A stretch of 64,000 nt of DNA from Pogona vitticeps (taxonomy: Eukaryota; Chordata; Lepidosauria; Squamata; Agamidae), in assembly GCF_051106095.1 (NCBI RefSeq), contig NC_135793.1, positions 7,927,001 to 7,991,000 on the forward strand, in the 5' to 3' direction. The notes under the pieces are model-generated. The model ran no database searches, was not told the DNA's origin, and saw only the letters and a list, made by a program, of their open reading frames with translations. The position numbers and the translations under genes are program-made. Positions 12,318 to 21,482 of the stretch are shown here, one piece after another. The first letter of the stretch is position 1, and each line of letters opens with the position of its first letter.

Positions 12318-12508
12318 ATTCCCAGTGTGGTGTAGTGGCTAGATAGAGCGACGGGGTTAGGACTCCAGAGAACCGAGTTCGAATCCACACCCGGCCATGG
12401 AAGCTGACTGGGGGAGTGGAACCTGTAAAAGCACTCCTTAAATATCTCACAGCTTGAAAGTCCGGTCAGGATTCCGACTTGAGGGCGCAAAACACACACA
12501 CACACACA
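12318..12508 (+). repeat. tRNA-derived SINE, type B, with AC tail
   Basis: It starts CCAGTGTGGTGTAGTGGCTAG and has a clear B box (GAGTTCGAATCC), CGGCCATGGAAGCTGACTGG and the BovB-like tail GTCAGGATTCCGACTTGAGGG, then runs into (AC)n. The tRNA-like boxes are part of the SINE, not a tRNA gene. Confidence 0.75.
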
Positions 12509-13062
12509 TCTCCCCTGTGAATTCTTGGAATAGATTCTCTTTGGTGGCGACGCTTTCCAGAAACGAAGGAGAAGATGAAGCTGCGGGCGGTGCGATCGAG
12601 GGTTATAGAACCGGCCCCAAGATGCGCCGATGACAGTCTAAGGATGTCTGTCGGCCACCTCACTTACTCCGCTGGGTAACCCTTTACCACCGCCCCCCCA
12701 CACACACACACACAAACACACACACCCAAAACCCTTGCAGTATGATATTGGAGGAACTGATTGTCAAAGCCCTCTAGGGTTTGTTTTGTTTGTTCGTACC
12801 GAAGTTCTCCAGGCCTCAGCGCACCGGTCGATGCCCGCCCCCGCGCCCCTTTCCTGCGTCTTCTTCCCCAGACGAACGGTCCCCTTTTCTAAAATCAACC
12901 AGGTTTTTGTAATGGGCACGGAAAGAGTTCTCAACGCCTGTTTACTTAGAGGGGGATCTTCGTGGGACTTTGTTCCAAGCAGGTCTGGTTGAAAACTTCA
13001 CCTTTAAAGGACAGAGTTCTCCAAAATAAGTTGGGTTGGGTTCAGTTAGGCTTCGTCCCAGA

Positions 13063-13110
13063 AACTGGTATGGTTTGAGGGTTCGATTCCCCCGTGGTGC
13101 CCGCTTTCAT
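13063..13110 (+). repeat. fragment of SINE type A head
   Basis: GGTTTGAGGGTTCGATTCCC and CGTGGTGCC match the B-box part of the SINE at 31243. Confidence 0.5.
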
Positions 13111-13122
13111 CACAAACAGAAG

Positions 13123-13298
13123 ATTGGTTTCTGAGTGAGGAAGTGCTAACATCTTCTGCAGTATAAGGCAGAAGGACATCAAGATATTAAATAACTTTCC
13201 TTCCTTCCTTCCTTCCTTCCTTCCTTCCTTCCTTCCTTCCTTCCTTCCTTCCTTCCTTCCTTCCTTCCTTCCTTCCTTCCTTCCTTCCGTCCTTCCTT
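13123..13298. repeat. dispersed repeat ending in (TTCC)n, copy 1
   Basis: About 75 bp of non-simple sequence (AGATTGGTTTCTGAGTGAGG ... CATCAAGATATTAAATAAC) leads into about 25 TTCC units (13197-13298). The same leader with about two differences precedes the TTCC tract at 31550. Family unknown. Confidence 0.8.
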
Positions 13299-16200
13299 GG
13301 GGAGGTGACACATTGCATATAGACGACGAGGACTAGAAGACTAAGGAAAGATAGCCAAAGGGGCGAAGATCTTGCAAACAGAAGGCCTTGGAGACACGGA
13401 TGGAAACACCAGAACCGGTATCTGAAGGGTTTTTACGCAGAAGGTGGAACGAACGTGGACCATCTATAGAAGATGCTCGGTTGGTTCAAGAGAATAAGGC
13501 CAAGGAAGAGCTAACCAACCTTAACTCACTTAAGGTAGGACTAAGACCCACGGAACTCTCTTGCTTCCAGGAACCACGCAGAGGACCGGGTTGCCGAATG
13601 CGGAGTGGCCAGATCCGACTCAAATGCGCTACACCAGCCGAGCTTTCCAAACGTTCCTTAGTCCAAGGTGCTCAGTGGCTGAGCTGTTTTCTAACGCCGA
13701 TGCATGGGTTCCAACTTCACTCTAACATCGCCGCTCTTTTAACGTCATTCTATCAATCACTGGGTGGTTTTTTAAAAAAATACTAATTTTGCTTCGCTTT
13801 TATCTCGGTGGATCAAGCCGAAGTAGCCGGTGGTTCTGGTTATTTTTATTTTTGTGGAAGGGGCTGTGGAACTCTAGTTCACGAGATGGGCGATGGGATT
13901 GGGCAGGGATGGGAGGAGGCCCCTTGGCAGCAAAACTGCAGATACTTTTGTGTCTCATGCCTGAGAAATTAATTCCAAAATCTTTTCTGCGGACCCTGGG
14001 GTGCTTCTTCAAGGCCAGATCGAGAGATGCCTTCACCCTGCGGAAATGTCCAAAGCAGGTCTACCCAATAGGTAGGTGTTTCAAAAGAAAACGGTGTGTA
14101 ACTGCTCCCCCTCATCCTCCGGAAGGGAGGGAATGGTATACATAAAACTCAGTTTCTCTCCCTTTCTCTTTCCCTCTAAAGCCGGTAGCCACTATAAAAA
14201 GCGTCCTTTAAATTCCCTCCAGCAAAGCTTCCTCTCTTGAGGATTTGCGCCCCAAAGACTGTATAAGGACCACCACCACCCCCCGCCATATCCTCAGATT
14301 TCTAGCCCTACAACATAGAGCGGCATAATGAAACCTCAATTGTGGATCCCCAGTCGGGCATCACCGGAAATTATTCTCGATCCAGATTTTCTCCAAGCTA
14401 CGGCCAGCGGAGTTTAAAAAGCAAGCGGTGCAGCGCCCTGTTGGAAGCTCCTGATCCCTCCCCCCCGCCCCGGGCCAATCACTCTGTTAGACCTGCCCTA
14501 CCCTGCAGGGTTGTTGTTGCTGCAGCTTAAAGGCCAGCAACAAAAAGCTCCGCCCGGAGGGCAGAAAGGGTTGGAAAGGATTAAAAGAAACATCGTTAAT
14601 AATAAATTAAGGTGAGTTAAAACTGAGAGTTGAGAGCAAGCTAAATTGAATTAAGTTGGGAGGCCGAATAAACCCAACAGTTCAGAACAGGCTTCCAAAG
14701 TTTACCTTCCACACAACTCACACCTATGCACGTCTACTCAGAAGTAACTCCAGGGTATTGACAGGATTTGCAAACAATGCCAATGCTCTTTCTTAGATTG
14801 ATGCACTTTCAGTCCACCCCCTGAACAACTAGGGAAACCGGTGACAGCTTTCAACTCGGCTGCTCCTTATTAGCAGAGTCTTAATAGAAAGCGCTTTAGC
14901 TTCAGAAGATTTTATCGACAATTCGATCTCTAATGAAACATTCCGTGGGTTTCCCCTTCGACTTCCCCCACACACACGCCCGCACGCCTGGTGAGAAAAG
15001 TAAGAATACTTTCGCTAAGCAGTTTTTATTTCCTAAAGAAGGGAGGGGAAATGGTTGGGTGGGGAGAGCCAAATCATCACAGCCACCTCGAAAAGAAGGA
15101 GTTGGAGTAGGCAAATTTAGATATCATACGCTCCCTTTTCGGGCAGTATTTTAAAATAATATTTGGGTTGAGTTTGCTTTTCGCACCAAGATACCTGAAA
15201 TGAAACTAAGCAACACACAAACAAAACCGCCCCCACCCTTTAATAAATGCTCGAAAACTAGAGGGACCAAAAGTTTGCAGAAGACAGCCCACGCAGGACA
15301 GCATCTGGAGCGAGGCAGCTAGCAGTAAGGTTATCTGTATTGTGTGAAAGCATCTCTTGGCTACAGCCGGGGGTGGGGCTGGAGGGGGGGGCTGCCCGGA
15401 AGAAGAAGAAAAAGGATTGATAAAGGAGGCACTTCAATTTCTGCTCTGTTTGCATCTCTTTCTCTCCCGGATTATCCAAAACCCGGGACGCGGTAAAACG
15501 TGCATGTTTTATTTGAAATTCCGGAGCATACACCGACACAGAACGTCATTCGTCGCACACCGGCACAAACGGAGGACAAAATTGTCTTTCTCTCCCACCC
15601 TTAAAGGAAAGAAAAGAGGCAAAACGTTCCTGGGAGGCTTGTTTCCAAATAGGCCAAAGGAACCAACCCAAAACAGAAGAAAGTGACCAGTTGCGAACAA
15701 AGAAGTGATTTCTCCTGATCATACCCTTAAAACAAACAAACAAACATAGTATTTGGAAGGCGGTGGGAAGGGAAAACATATAAATTAAATGCACACAAAC
15801 CCCCTCGTGGTCCCTTTTCAGTTATTGCGTCCTAAAATTAAATCAGGGCAGGGAGTCGCGGGGTAGACATAAGTGCGCTGCAGGAAAAAGGGGGAAAAAT
15901 AAATAAAAATAAAAACCACCCAAACTTAAAAGTGATGTCGAATTAAGGAACCCAGGAAATTCTCCCCGGGCTTCGCCTCCTGGAATTCTACTGCTTTTCC
16001 ATAGGTTGAAAGAGTCATAAACGCAATATTTAATGATTTGATTGTCAAAGCGCTGTTGTTGGTTTTTGTCTTTTTGTGGGTTTTTTTTTTACAGTGAAAT
16101 TATACAGGCAATTAAAATATTTCAAGTGAAAGAATAGGAAAATGTTGCTGCTTCTCCTTCGCGGGGGGGGGGCAGGCTCTTCTTTTTTGTCCTTTAAACG

Positions 16201-16795
16201 GCCTCCCCGGCTCCCCCCCTCCGCCCCGAAAATCGTTGAGGTAGGGAAAAAAAAGAGCGCCTGTCGCAAACCTTAAAACGGGATCCTAGGGCGGGATGAA
16301 GAGGAAGCTCAAAAGGTGTCAAACATGCGGAGAGGACGTCGGGATGAAGGAAAATTAAGCCAAGGATTCCCTGTGTTTACAATTTCTTTTTAAGAAGATG
16401 GGGGGGGCGGTTTCCCATCGAATCAAACCGGGAGGGCCCCTATTTTTAAAAAAAGGGGAAAAAAACTTGGGTCAGAAATATATAAATAGTCTCTCTCTTT
16501 TTTAAAAAAACAAAAGAAAACACAGTTTTGGACCTGAAAAGGAAACGTGGTTTTCTTTCCCTCCCCAAGTTAAAATTTCCTTATTTCCCTTCTCCTCCAC
16601 TCCCCCCCCCCTTTTAAAAAAAATACCGGGATGGAAATGGGATGGCGTAATAAAGCCCCCCCCTCCGCTTTCTCCTTCGAACCAAAGAGCAACAAGAAAG
16701 AAATGCACGAAAAAAAGACCCAACTTTTTCACTCACCAAGAATATGGTACAGTAGCATATGTTTTTTTTCCTCCTGTAAAGTTTTTTTTTAAATT
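13299..16795. other. repeat-free 3' flank of the POU4 gene, part 3
   Basis: No gene and no clear dispersed repeat, apart from a possible short MITE remnant near 14720-14770. Homopolymer G/C runs and A-rich runs are common. The A/T-rich stretch at 16020-16140 looks unique and could lie in a long 3' UTR if the AATAAA at 15508-15513 is used. Confidence 0.5.
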
Positions 16796-16834
16796 ATTTG
16801 CATTGTTCTTTCCTCTTAGAAAACAAGAGTCCCG

Positions 16835-16885
16835 TTTATTCTGTCTTTCCGACGGCGGTGGTCCGTTCGCTCGCTTTCCTTTATT
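16835..16885 (-). promoter_or_regulatory. tandem polyadenylation signals for the POU4 gene
   Basis: Two AATAAA hexamers on the minus strand (TTTATT on plus at 16880-16885 and 16835-16840) lie about 270 and 315 nt after the stop codon. T/G-rich sequence follows the second one. They would give a short 3' UTR that contains the GT/GA-rich tract at 17054-17100. Another AATAAA at 15508-15513 would give a UTR of about 1.65 kb, closer to what long POU4 transcripts have, so the true 3' end is uncertain. Confidence 0.45.
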
Positions 16886-17155
16886 ATTATTTTTTTCCTC
16901 CTTTTCTTTTCCTCGGCCTTTTGAGCTACGGGGTATTCCCGTGAAGTTCAGGACGCGAGGAAGGAGGCAGATCCGCCTGGGGGGGGGGCTGTTGTTTTTC
17001 CATCTCCCCCCCCCAAAAAAATCGTCTCTCCCCGTTGTCGCCATCCTCTTACCTCTCTCTCTCTCACACACACACACACGCACAAACACACGCGCTCTCT
17101 CGCTCTCTTTCCTTCCCCCCCCCCCGCTCTCCCGGGCCGTCCTCTCTCTCCTCCA

Positions 17156-18103
17156 TCAATAGGCGGCGGAGAATTTCATGCGCTTCTGTTTTTGTCTCTG
17201 GTTGCAAAACCAGACGCGCACCACGTTCTTCTTGAGGTCGAGCTTCTCGGCGATGGCGGCGATCTTCTCGGAGGAGGGCCGCGGCTGGACGGCGAAGTAC
17301 GCCTCGAGCGAGCGCTTCTCGGGCGCGGCGATGGAGGTGCGCTTGCGCTTCTTGTCGCCCACCGCGTAGACCTCGGGCTTGGCCAGCTTCTCGCGCTGCG
17401 CCCGCTCCGCTTCCTCCAGCCAGGCTTCCAGGATGGGCTTGAGGGCCACCATGTTGTTGTGCGAGAGGGTGAGCGACTCGAAGCGGCAGATGGTGCTCTG
17501 GCTCAGGCAGCCCACGCCGGGGATCTTGAGGTTGGCCAGGGCCGAGCCCACGTCGGCCTGCGTGACCCCCAGCTTGATGCGCCGCTGCTTGAAGCGCTCG
17601 GCGAAGGACTCCAGCTCGCGCGGGTCCGTCTCGGCCTCCGGGCCGGCCAGGAGGGCGTGGGAGGGCAAGCCGTGCGGGGGCGGCGGCGGCGGGGGACCCA
17701 TGCCCATCGGCGGCGGCTGCCCGTGGCCCCCCGGGGGCCCCATGGCGTTCAGGCCCGGCAGGTGGGCGTGCGGGTGCGCGTGGGGGTGGCCGGGCGCGGC
17801 GCCCACGTCGGCCAAGGGCAAGGCCGAGTTGAGGTGGTCCAGGAGGTCGCCTTCCAGGCCCTGGGCCGGCTGGTGCGGGTGCGGGTGGGCGTGGGGGTGC
17901 GCGTGGCCGCCCAGCACCGACGGGTGGTGCAGGTGGACCGAGGAGGAGGTGGGCGTGCAGGAGACCGAGACGCTGCTCATGGTGTGGTAGGTGGCGTCCG
18001 GCTTGAAGGGGTGGCTCTTCTGCGACACGATGTCCACCGCCGCCAGGGCCTCGGCCCCGCGGAGCAAAGTCTCGTCCAGGCCGGCGAAGAAGTTGCCCTG
18101 CAG
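17156..18103 (-). CDS. POU4F1.2: POU class IV transcription factor, coding exon 2 (POU-specific and homeodomain)
   Basis: This exon encodes residues 41-355 and ends in TGA; the acceptor CCGCAG sits at 18104-18109. The whole protein is 355 residues, inside the family range (human POU4F3 about 338, POU4F1 about 420). In order it shows LQGNFF and LDETLL, the motif HPFKPDATYHTM (71-82), a His/Pro/Ala-rich stretch (107-118) with GLEGDLLDH after it, a second HPHAHPHAH block (146-154), a Gly/Pro/Met-rich linker with seven prolines (177-183), the POU-specific domain (about 199-273), a basic linker, and the homeodomain (about 291-350) with the recognition-helix signature VVRVWFCNQRQKQKR. It ends MKFSAAY, close to POU4F1. 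The family binds A/T-rich octamer-like DNA and controls retinal ganglion, hair-cell and sensory-neuron fates; that role here is inferred. C239 replaces a serine I recall as constant in POU4F1-3, and R55-G56 replaces the usual Ala-Arg. Exon 2 alone could give a short form from M82. Confidence 0.95.
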   Translation of the reverse strand: MQGNFFAGLDETLLRGAEALAAVDIVSQKSHPFKPDATYHTMSSVSVSCTPTSSSVHLHHPSVLGGHAHPHAHPHPHQPAQGLEGDLLDHLNSALPLADVGAAPGHPHAHPHAHLPGLNAMGPPGGHGQPPPMGMGPPPPPPPHGLPSHALLAGPEAETDPRELESFAERFKQRRIKLGVTQADVGSALANLKIPGVGCLSQSTICRFESLTLSHNNMVALKPILEAWLEEAERAQREKLAKPEVYAVGDKKRKRTSIAAPEKRSLEAYFAVQPRPSSEKIAAIAEKLDLKKNVVRVWFCNQRQKQKRMKFSAAY

Positions 18104-19133
18104 CTGCGGGAGGCCGGAGCGGGAGGGAGGGAAGCAAGCGGAGAAAAAAAAGGGGGGCTCAGTGGCGGGGACAGCGCCCAGGAGAGAGAGAGAGAGAGAG
18201 GCCGGCGCCCCCCCGGACCTCCCCAGGCCCACCCACGCCCCAACAAAAGTTCCCCTCCCGTGGGGACCCCAGCTCCCAGAATCCCCAGGCCAGCGTCCGG
18301 GAGTTGTCGTCTTCCTCCCACTCCCCAAAGGAAACTTCGTCCTTTGGAAGAGTTCGAGGGAGTCGCAGCCAAGTCGACTCCAACCTCGACTCCCAAGTTC
18401 TCCGTTATCCCCTCTTGGTACCGCAGGTGAATCTCCTCCCGGCTTGCCCGAAAATCCCAGCTGGGGGGGGGGTCCATTTCTACAAAACCCCAGAAGTCCA
18501 GACAGGGGTCGGTGGGAAAGGGAACCCGAGCCAAGGCGGCTGGGGAGCTCGATCCACCCTCTCCCTGGAAAGAATTCTTTGGCCGGCGAGGCGGCCTTCC
18601 TTTCCCGCCCGCCCGCCTTTCCTGGACGACACAGAGCCCCCCCCTCCTCCTCCTCGCTCAAGCCAGGCGTCGTCGTGCGGTGTCCCTCGGACCCGATGCC
18701 TCCGGTTCGGGTCTGCTTCCCTGCGGGCATCTCTCCCTGCCCTTCAGCGCAGGAGAGGCCCGCGTGCCATCGGACCGGACCAGACGGCGGCGTTCAGGAT
18801 GCGTGAAACCCGGGAGGACCCCAGAGCGCACCGCAGGAATGGCAAGAAGGCGGCAGGGAGTCCGTGTGCGCCCAGGACACTTCCACTAAGCCTCCCTCGG
18901 AGGGCGAGCTGCTTCAGCATCCCCCCTCCCCTCCCCAAGCCTCCCCCTTCCTCCCAAGCTGGGCAGGATCCTGCTTGACAAGCCCTCGGGGGTCCCTAAC
19001 CCAGAGAGCTTCGCTCACCCCCCCCCCACCTCCCCTCCTGCGCCTTTATTCCAGTTTGGGTCCCCGCCCGGTCCGATCCCCCCCCCCCCCGCTGCCGATG
19101 CCCGGGGCGAGGCTCGGGTTCCCCCGGTCTTAC
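18104..19133 (-). other. single intron of the POU4 gene
   Basis: The 1030-bp intron starts with GTAAGA at 19128-19133 and ends with CCGCAG at 18104-18109. It is phase 0 and interrupts the coding sequence right after the POU-IV box, the position used by POU4 genes generally. It is GC-rich and holds a short GA run (18181-18200), with no dispersed repeat that I recognise. Reading frames run open through the acceptor side because stop codons are scarce at this base composition; they are not coding evidence. Confidence 0.88.
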
Positions 19134-19253
19134 CTGGGGGCCGGGCAGGCAAGCCCTCCGGATGGCCTCGGAGCTGGAATGCAGGTGGGTGTACTTGGGC
19201 TCGTGCAGGATCGGGTGCATGCTGAACGTCTGCTTGCTGTTCATGGACATCAT
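19134..19253 (-). CDS. POU4F1.2: POU class IV transcription factor, coding exon 1
   Basis: This exon encodes residues 1-40 of a Brn-3/POU4-type nuclear transcription factor. It opens with MMSMNSKQ and ends with the POU-IV box (SEAIRRACLP), the N-terminal element shared by POU4 proteins. I chose the ATG at 19251-19253 because it sits in a GCCGCCACC-ATG Kozak context and because POU4 proteins begin MM(S/A)MNSKQ. An upstream in-frame ATG at 19359-19361 lies inside the TATA-like element and would add alanine/arginine-rich sequence unlike the family. The exon ends CCCCAG followed by the donor GTAAGA, phase 0, at the family's usual junction (CLPxPQ|LQ). The peptide HPILHEPKY differs from POU4F1 (HPTLPEHKY) and POU4F3 (HPVLQEPKF) as I remember them. 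This supports a fourth paralogue of the Xenopus brn3d/pou4f1.2 type. Family assignment is very secure; the paralogue symbol is inference. Confidence 0.9.
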
Positions 19254-19275
19254 GGTGGCGGCGGCGGCGGCGGCG
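19254..19275 (-). repeat. GCC triplet tract in the 5' leader
   Basis: About six or seven GCC units sit directly before the Kozak ACC and start codon on the minus strand. They belong to the predicted 5' untranslated leader. If translation began further upstream they would give an alanine run, which the family lacks. Confidence 0.7.
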
Positions 19276-19358
19276 AGTGGGAGACGAGCAGGTGGCCGCT
19301 GCGCCCGCCCGGCTCGCCTTATTGTCTCTGCCGCGCGCCCCGCCGGCCCGAGCCGGGA

Positions 19359-19409
19359 CATTATAGGGCCGCCCCGGCCACACCCGCCCGGCGGGCCGGC
19401 CTCCTATTG
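19359..19409 (-). promoter_or_regulatory. core promoter of the POU4 gene: CCAAT, GC box, TATA-like
   Basis: Reading the minus strand, a GGCCAATAG element (CCAAT core at 19405-19409) is followed by a GGGGCGG GC box (19369-19375) and then CTATAATG (19359-19366). The CCAAT-to-TATA spacing of about 45 bp is the usual one and predicts transcription start near 19330. That leaves a 5' leader of roughly 75-80 nt before the ATG. The order and spacing are seen directly; use of the site is inference. Confidence 0.55.
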
Positions 19410-20224
19410 GCCGCCCGCCTGGGGGGGGGGGCGCCACGCCCACTTTCCCCGCCTCCCTCCCTCCCCCCCCCCCTCGGCCGCGAAGATGCTCCCCTTCGCT
19501 CCTGCGGCGGGAAAGGCCGGCGAGCCGCCCGGAGGTGGGTGGGTGGGTGGGAAGTCCCGGGAGCGGGCAGGGGTCCGGCCCGGCACCCTCACGCCGACCA
19601 GGAGGGGCCGGATCCGGCAGGCTGGAAGCCAAGCTGGGAAGCCTGGGGTTTCTGGGTGGGTGGGTATAGAGAGAGAGTCTGTGCAGCGCCGTGACTTCTT
19701 CTTTGGGGCTTGTAGTTCAACAGGTGAGGTTTCCGGGCTCTGGATGGAGGGAAGAGAAGCTGAGAAAAGAGCTTAAGGGAACAGCACCGCAGGAGAAAGT
19801 CAGGGACAGAGATCTGGTATGGGGAGACCACGCACAGGCCCGCATAGCATGGGATTTGTAGTCCAACCGATCTAGAGAGGGCACCACCGTCGGAAGGCGC
19901 CTCTAAGGTAAATACTTCCCTCGGGACCAAACAAAAATACGCATGGCAAGGTGTTATCCTAGGGCAGCTTTTAGAACTGTCTTTTCTCCTGATGAACCAA
20001 ACACTTACCTCTGCAATGTCTTTTGAATATTGTTCTTATTATGAGTTTTAACATTATTTGTTGAATGCTTTTTTAAATATTGCAATGTATCTTTCGGTTT
20101 CTAACTTTGATTCTTTCAGTACTGTCAGCCTCCTTGGATTTTTTTTTTCTCCTAAAGGAGAATTACATAAACATTCATGGAACAAGCCCTCTTCACTCAG
20201 TGGGTGTGCTGTAGTTGGGACTAA
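19410..20224. other. upstream flank of the POU4 gene
   Basis: GC-rich to about 19640, then ordinary composition. No coding sequence or repeat recognised. Confidence 0.5.
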
Positions 20225-20226
20225 TA

Positions 20227-20511
20227 CCCTGTTTCCCTTAAAATAAGACAGGGTCTTATATTAGTTTTTGCTCCAAAAAACACAGTAGGGCTTATTTTCA
20301 GGGGATGCTTTATTTATTTTTTCATGTACAATCTACAGTATGTTGATTTAAATACAGTCACATTCTTTTCTTCTGTTTGCTGCACAAGGGTGGAGGGTGG
20401 GCTTTCACTTAACTGGGGCTTATTTTTGGGGTAGGGCTCATATGACAAGCAGCCTGAAATATCCCATTAAGGCTTATTTTCAGGTTAGATCTTATTTTCA
20501 GGGAAACAGGG
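20227..20511. mobile_element. MITE with CCCTGTTTCCC termini and TA duplication
   Basis: The ends are inverted repeats: CCCTGTTTCCCTTAAAATAAG and the complement of CTTATTTTCAGGGAAACAGGG. A TA flanks each side (20225-20226, 20512-20513), as in Tc1/mariner insertions. It has no coding capacity. A second copy at 39546 is split by a BovB insertion. Confidence 0.8.
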
Positions 20512-20857
20512 TAATTGGATTTTGCTCCATATATGTAACATACATCAGCTTTTGTGTATATCAGCTTCCAAATAAAATTAAATTGGATCACTAGAAAGTT
20601 ACAAACAAGCGGAGCTTTTAAGTTCTCTAGAAATCAGAGCTTGGGCAGAAACAAGCCAAAGCAATGGGAAGATCTTCAAGGCGTCTAAGCTAAGCTTTCG
20701 TCTGCAGAGAAAGGACAGGCTGAAAATTGGTATGCTGGATATCTCTCTCTCTCTCTCAGGTGGCATCTGCCAGGGGTTTCTGGCCTGGCTGGCAGTCTGA
20801 TTTCCAGAGTGAGAGGCATCACATCTGGCTCAATGTTTGCAATTATTTTACTTTAAC

Positions 20858-21166
20858 ACCACATTGTTATGTAGTGCCATGATTCTCAAACTGGGCCCCC
20901 CAGATATTCTTGGACTTCAACTCCCAGAAATCCTGGCCAGCACAGCAAGTGGTGAAGGCTTCTGGGAACTGCAGTCCAAGAACATCTGGAGAACCCAGTT
21001 TGAGAACCACTGGTGAGGGCTCTGCAGAGACCAGGGTCCAAATCCCCACTTGGCCAGGAAAACTCTCTGGTGGGTTGGAACTGGTAAAACAATTCCTTAG
21101 ATATCTCACTTAATTTGGGAACCTCTTAGAGTCACTATAAGTTGATTCTGACTTGATATCACAGAA
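20858..21166 (+). repeat. tRNA-derived SINE, type B, split by a hAT-like MITE
   Basis: The head (TTATGTAGTG) is separated from the rest (AGACCAGGGTCCAAATCCCC...GTTGATTCTGACTTGATATCAC) by the palindromic MITE at 20879-21012. The SINE is therefore the older insertion. Confidence 0.6.
20879..21012. mobile_element. palindromic hAT-like MITE
   Basis: The two arms are imperfect complements (GATTCTCAAACTGGG ... CCCAGTTTGAGAACCACTG). Between them are the typical CTTCAACTCCCAGAAATCC and GGGAACTGCAGTCCAAGAAC. Related copies lie at 27422, 29971 and probably 55405. Confidence 0.75.
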
Positions 21167-21482
21167 AAAAAACAATAACAATTTTATACAATCTTTGCCA
21201 GGCAAAGACTCCTGGTAGAGCTTGTAAACTTGCCTTATTTGTAACTTTTTAATGATCTAATAAGAATATAAATAATCTCACCCAGCAATTTCTTTCTATG
21301 AATGGATCACCAGTCTAGTTTAATTTAAAAAAAATCATTAAGGTACTATCTGAACAAATACAGTTATTCAGCCCAAACTGCAAGATAATTAAACATAAAT
21401 ATGTCTAGTGGGTTCAGCAGAATAATGCACAGGAAATCATAAGAAGTTGTGTGGAAAAATAAAAACTAAAAGCACTTAGTAC

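Larger units (their letters stand above)
17160..19640. promoter_or_regulatory. CpG island covering the POU4 gene
   Basis: CpG dinucleotides are dense from the stop codon through exon 2, the intron, exon 1, the promoter and about 250 bp beyond. Long G/C runs occur (for example at 19421-19431 and 19463-19473). A whole-gene island is typical of vertebrate developmental regulators. No CpG statistics were computed; this is by eye. Confidence 0.75.

Noticed and set aside
12318-12400. tRNA gene, from clear A and B boxes
   Set aside because: No cloverleaf with paired acceptor arms; the sequence continues into a SINE body and tail found elsewhere in the window.
13388-13786. 132-codon plus-strand open frame with charged residues
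   Set aside because: No similarity recognised and no exon signals or upstream promoter; it lies in the 3' flank of the POU4 gene.
17054-17100. GA/GT tract after the stop codon as a separate regulatory element
   Set aside because: It is a short simple repeat inside the predicted 3' UTR and shows nothing beyond its repeat nature.
17192-18430. 412-codon plus-strand open frame antisense to exon 2
   Set aside because: GC-rich, stop-poor DNA keeps most frames open here. The translation is low-complexity Arg/Gly/Val and mirrors the real minus-strand exon.
17156-18730. Single-exon reading of the POU4 gene with a 209-residue N-terminal extension
   Set aside because: The extension lacks family similarity, and the acceptor at 18104-18109 together with exon 1 explains the conserved N-terminus exactly.
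19254-19361. Upstream in-frame ATG extending exon 1 by 36 residues
   Set aside because: It lies within the TATA-like element, adds Ala/Arg-rich sequence, and the downstream ATG has the better Kozak context and family match.
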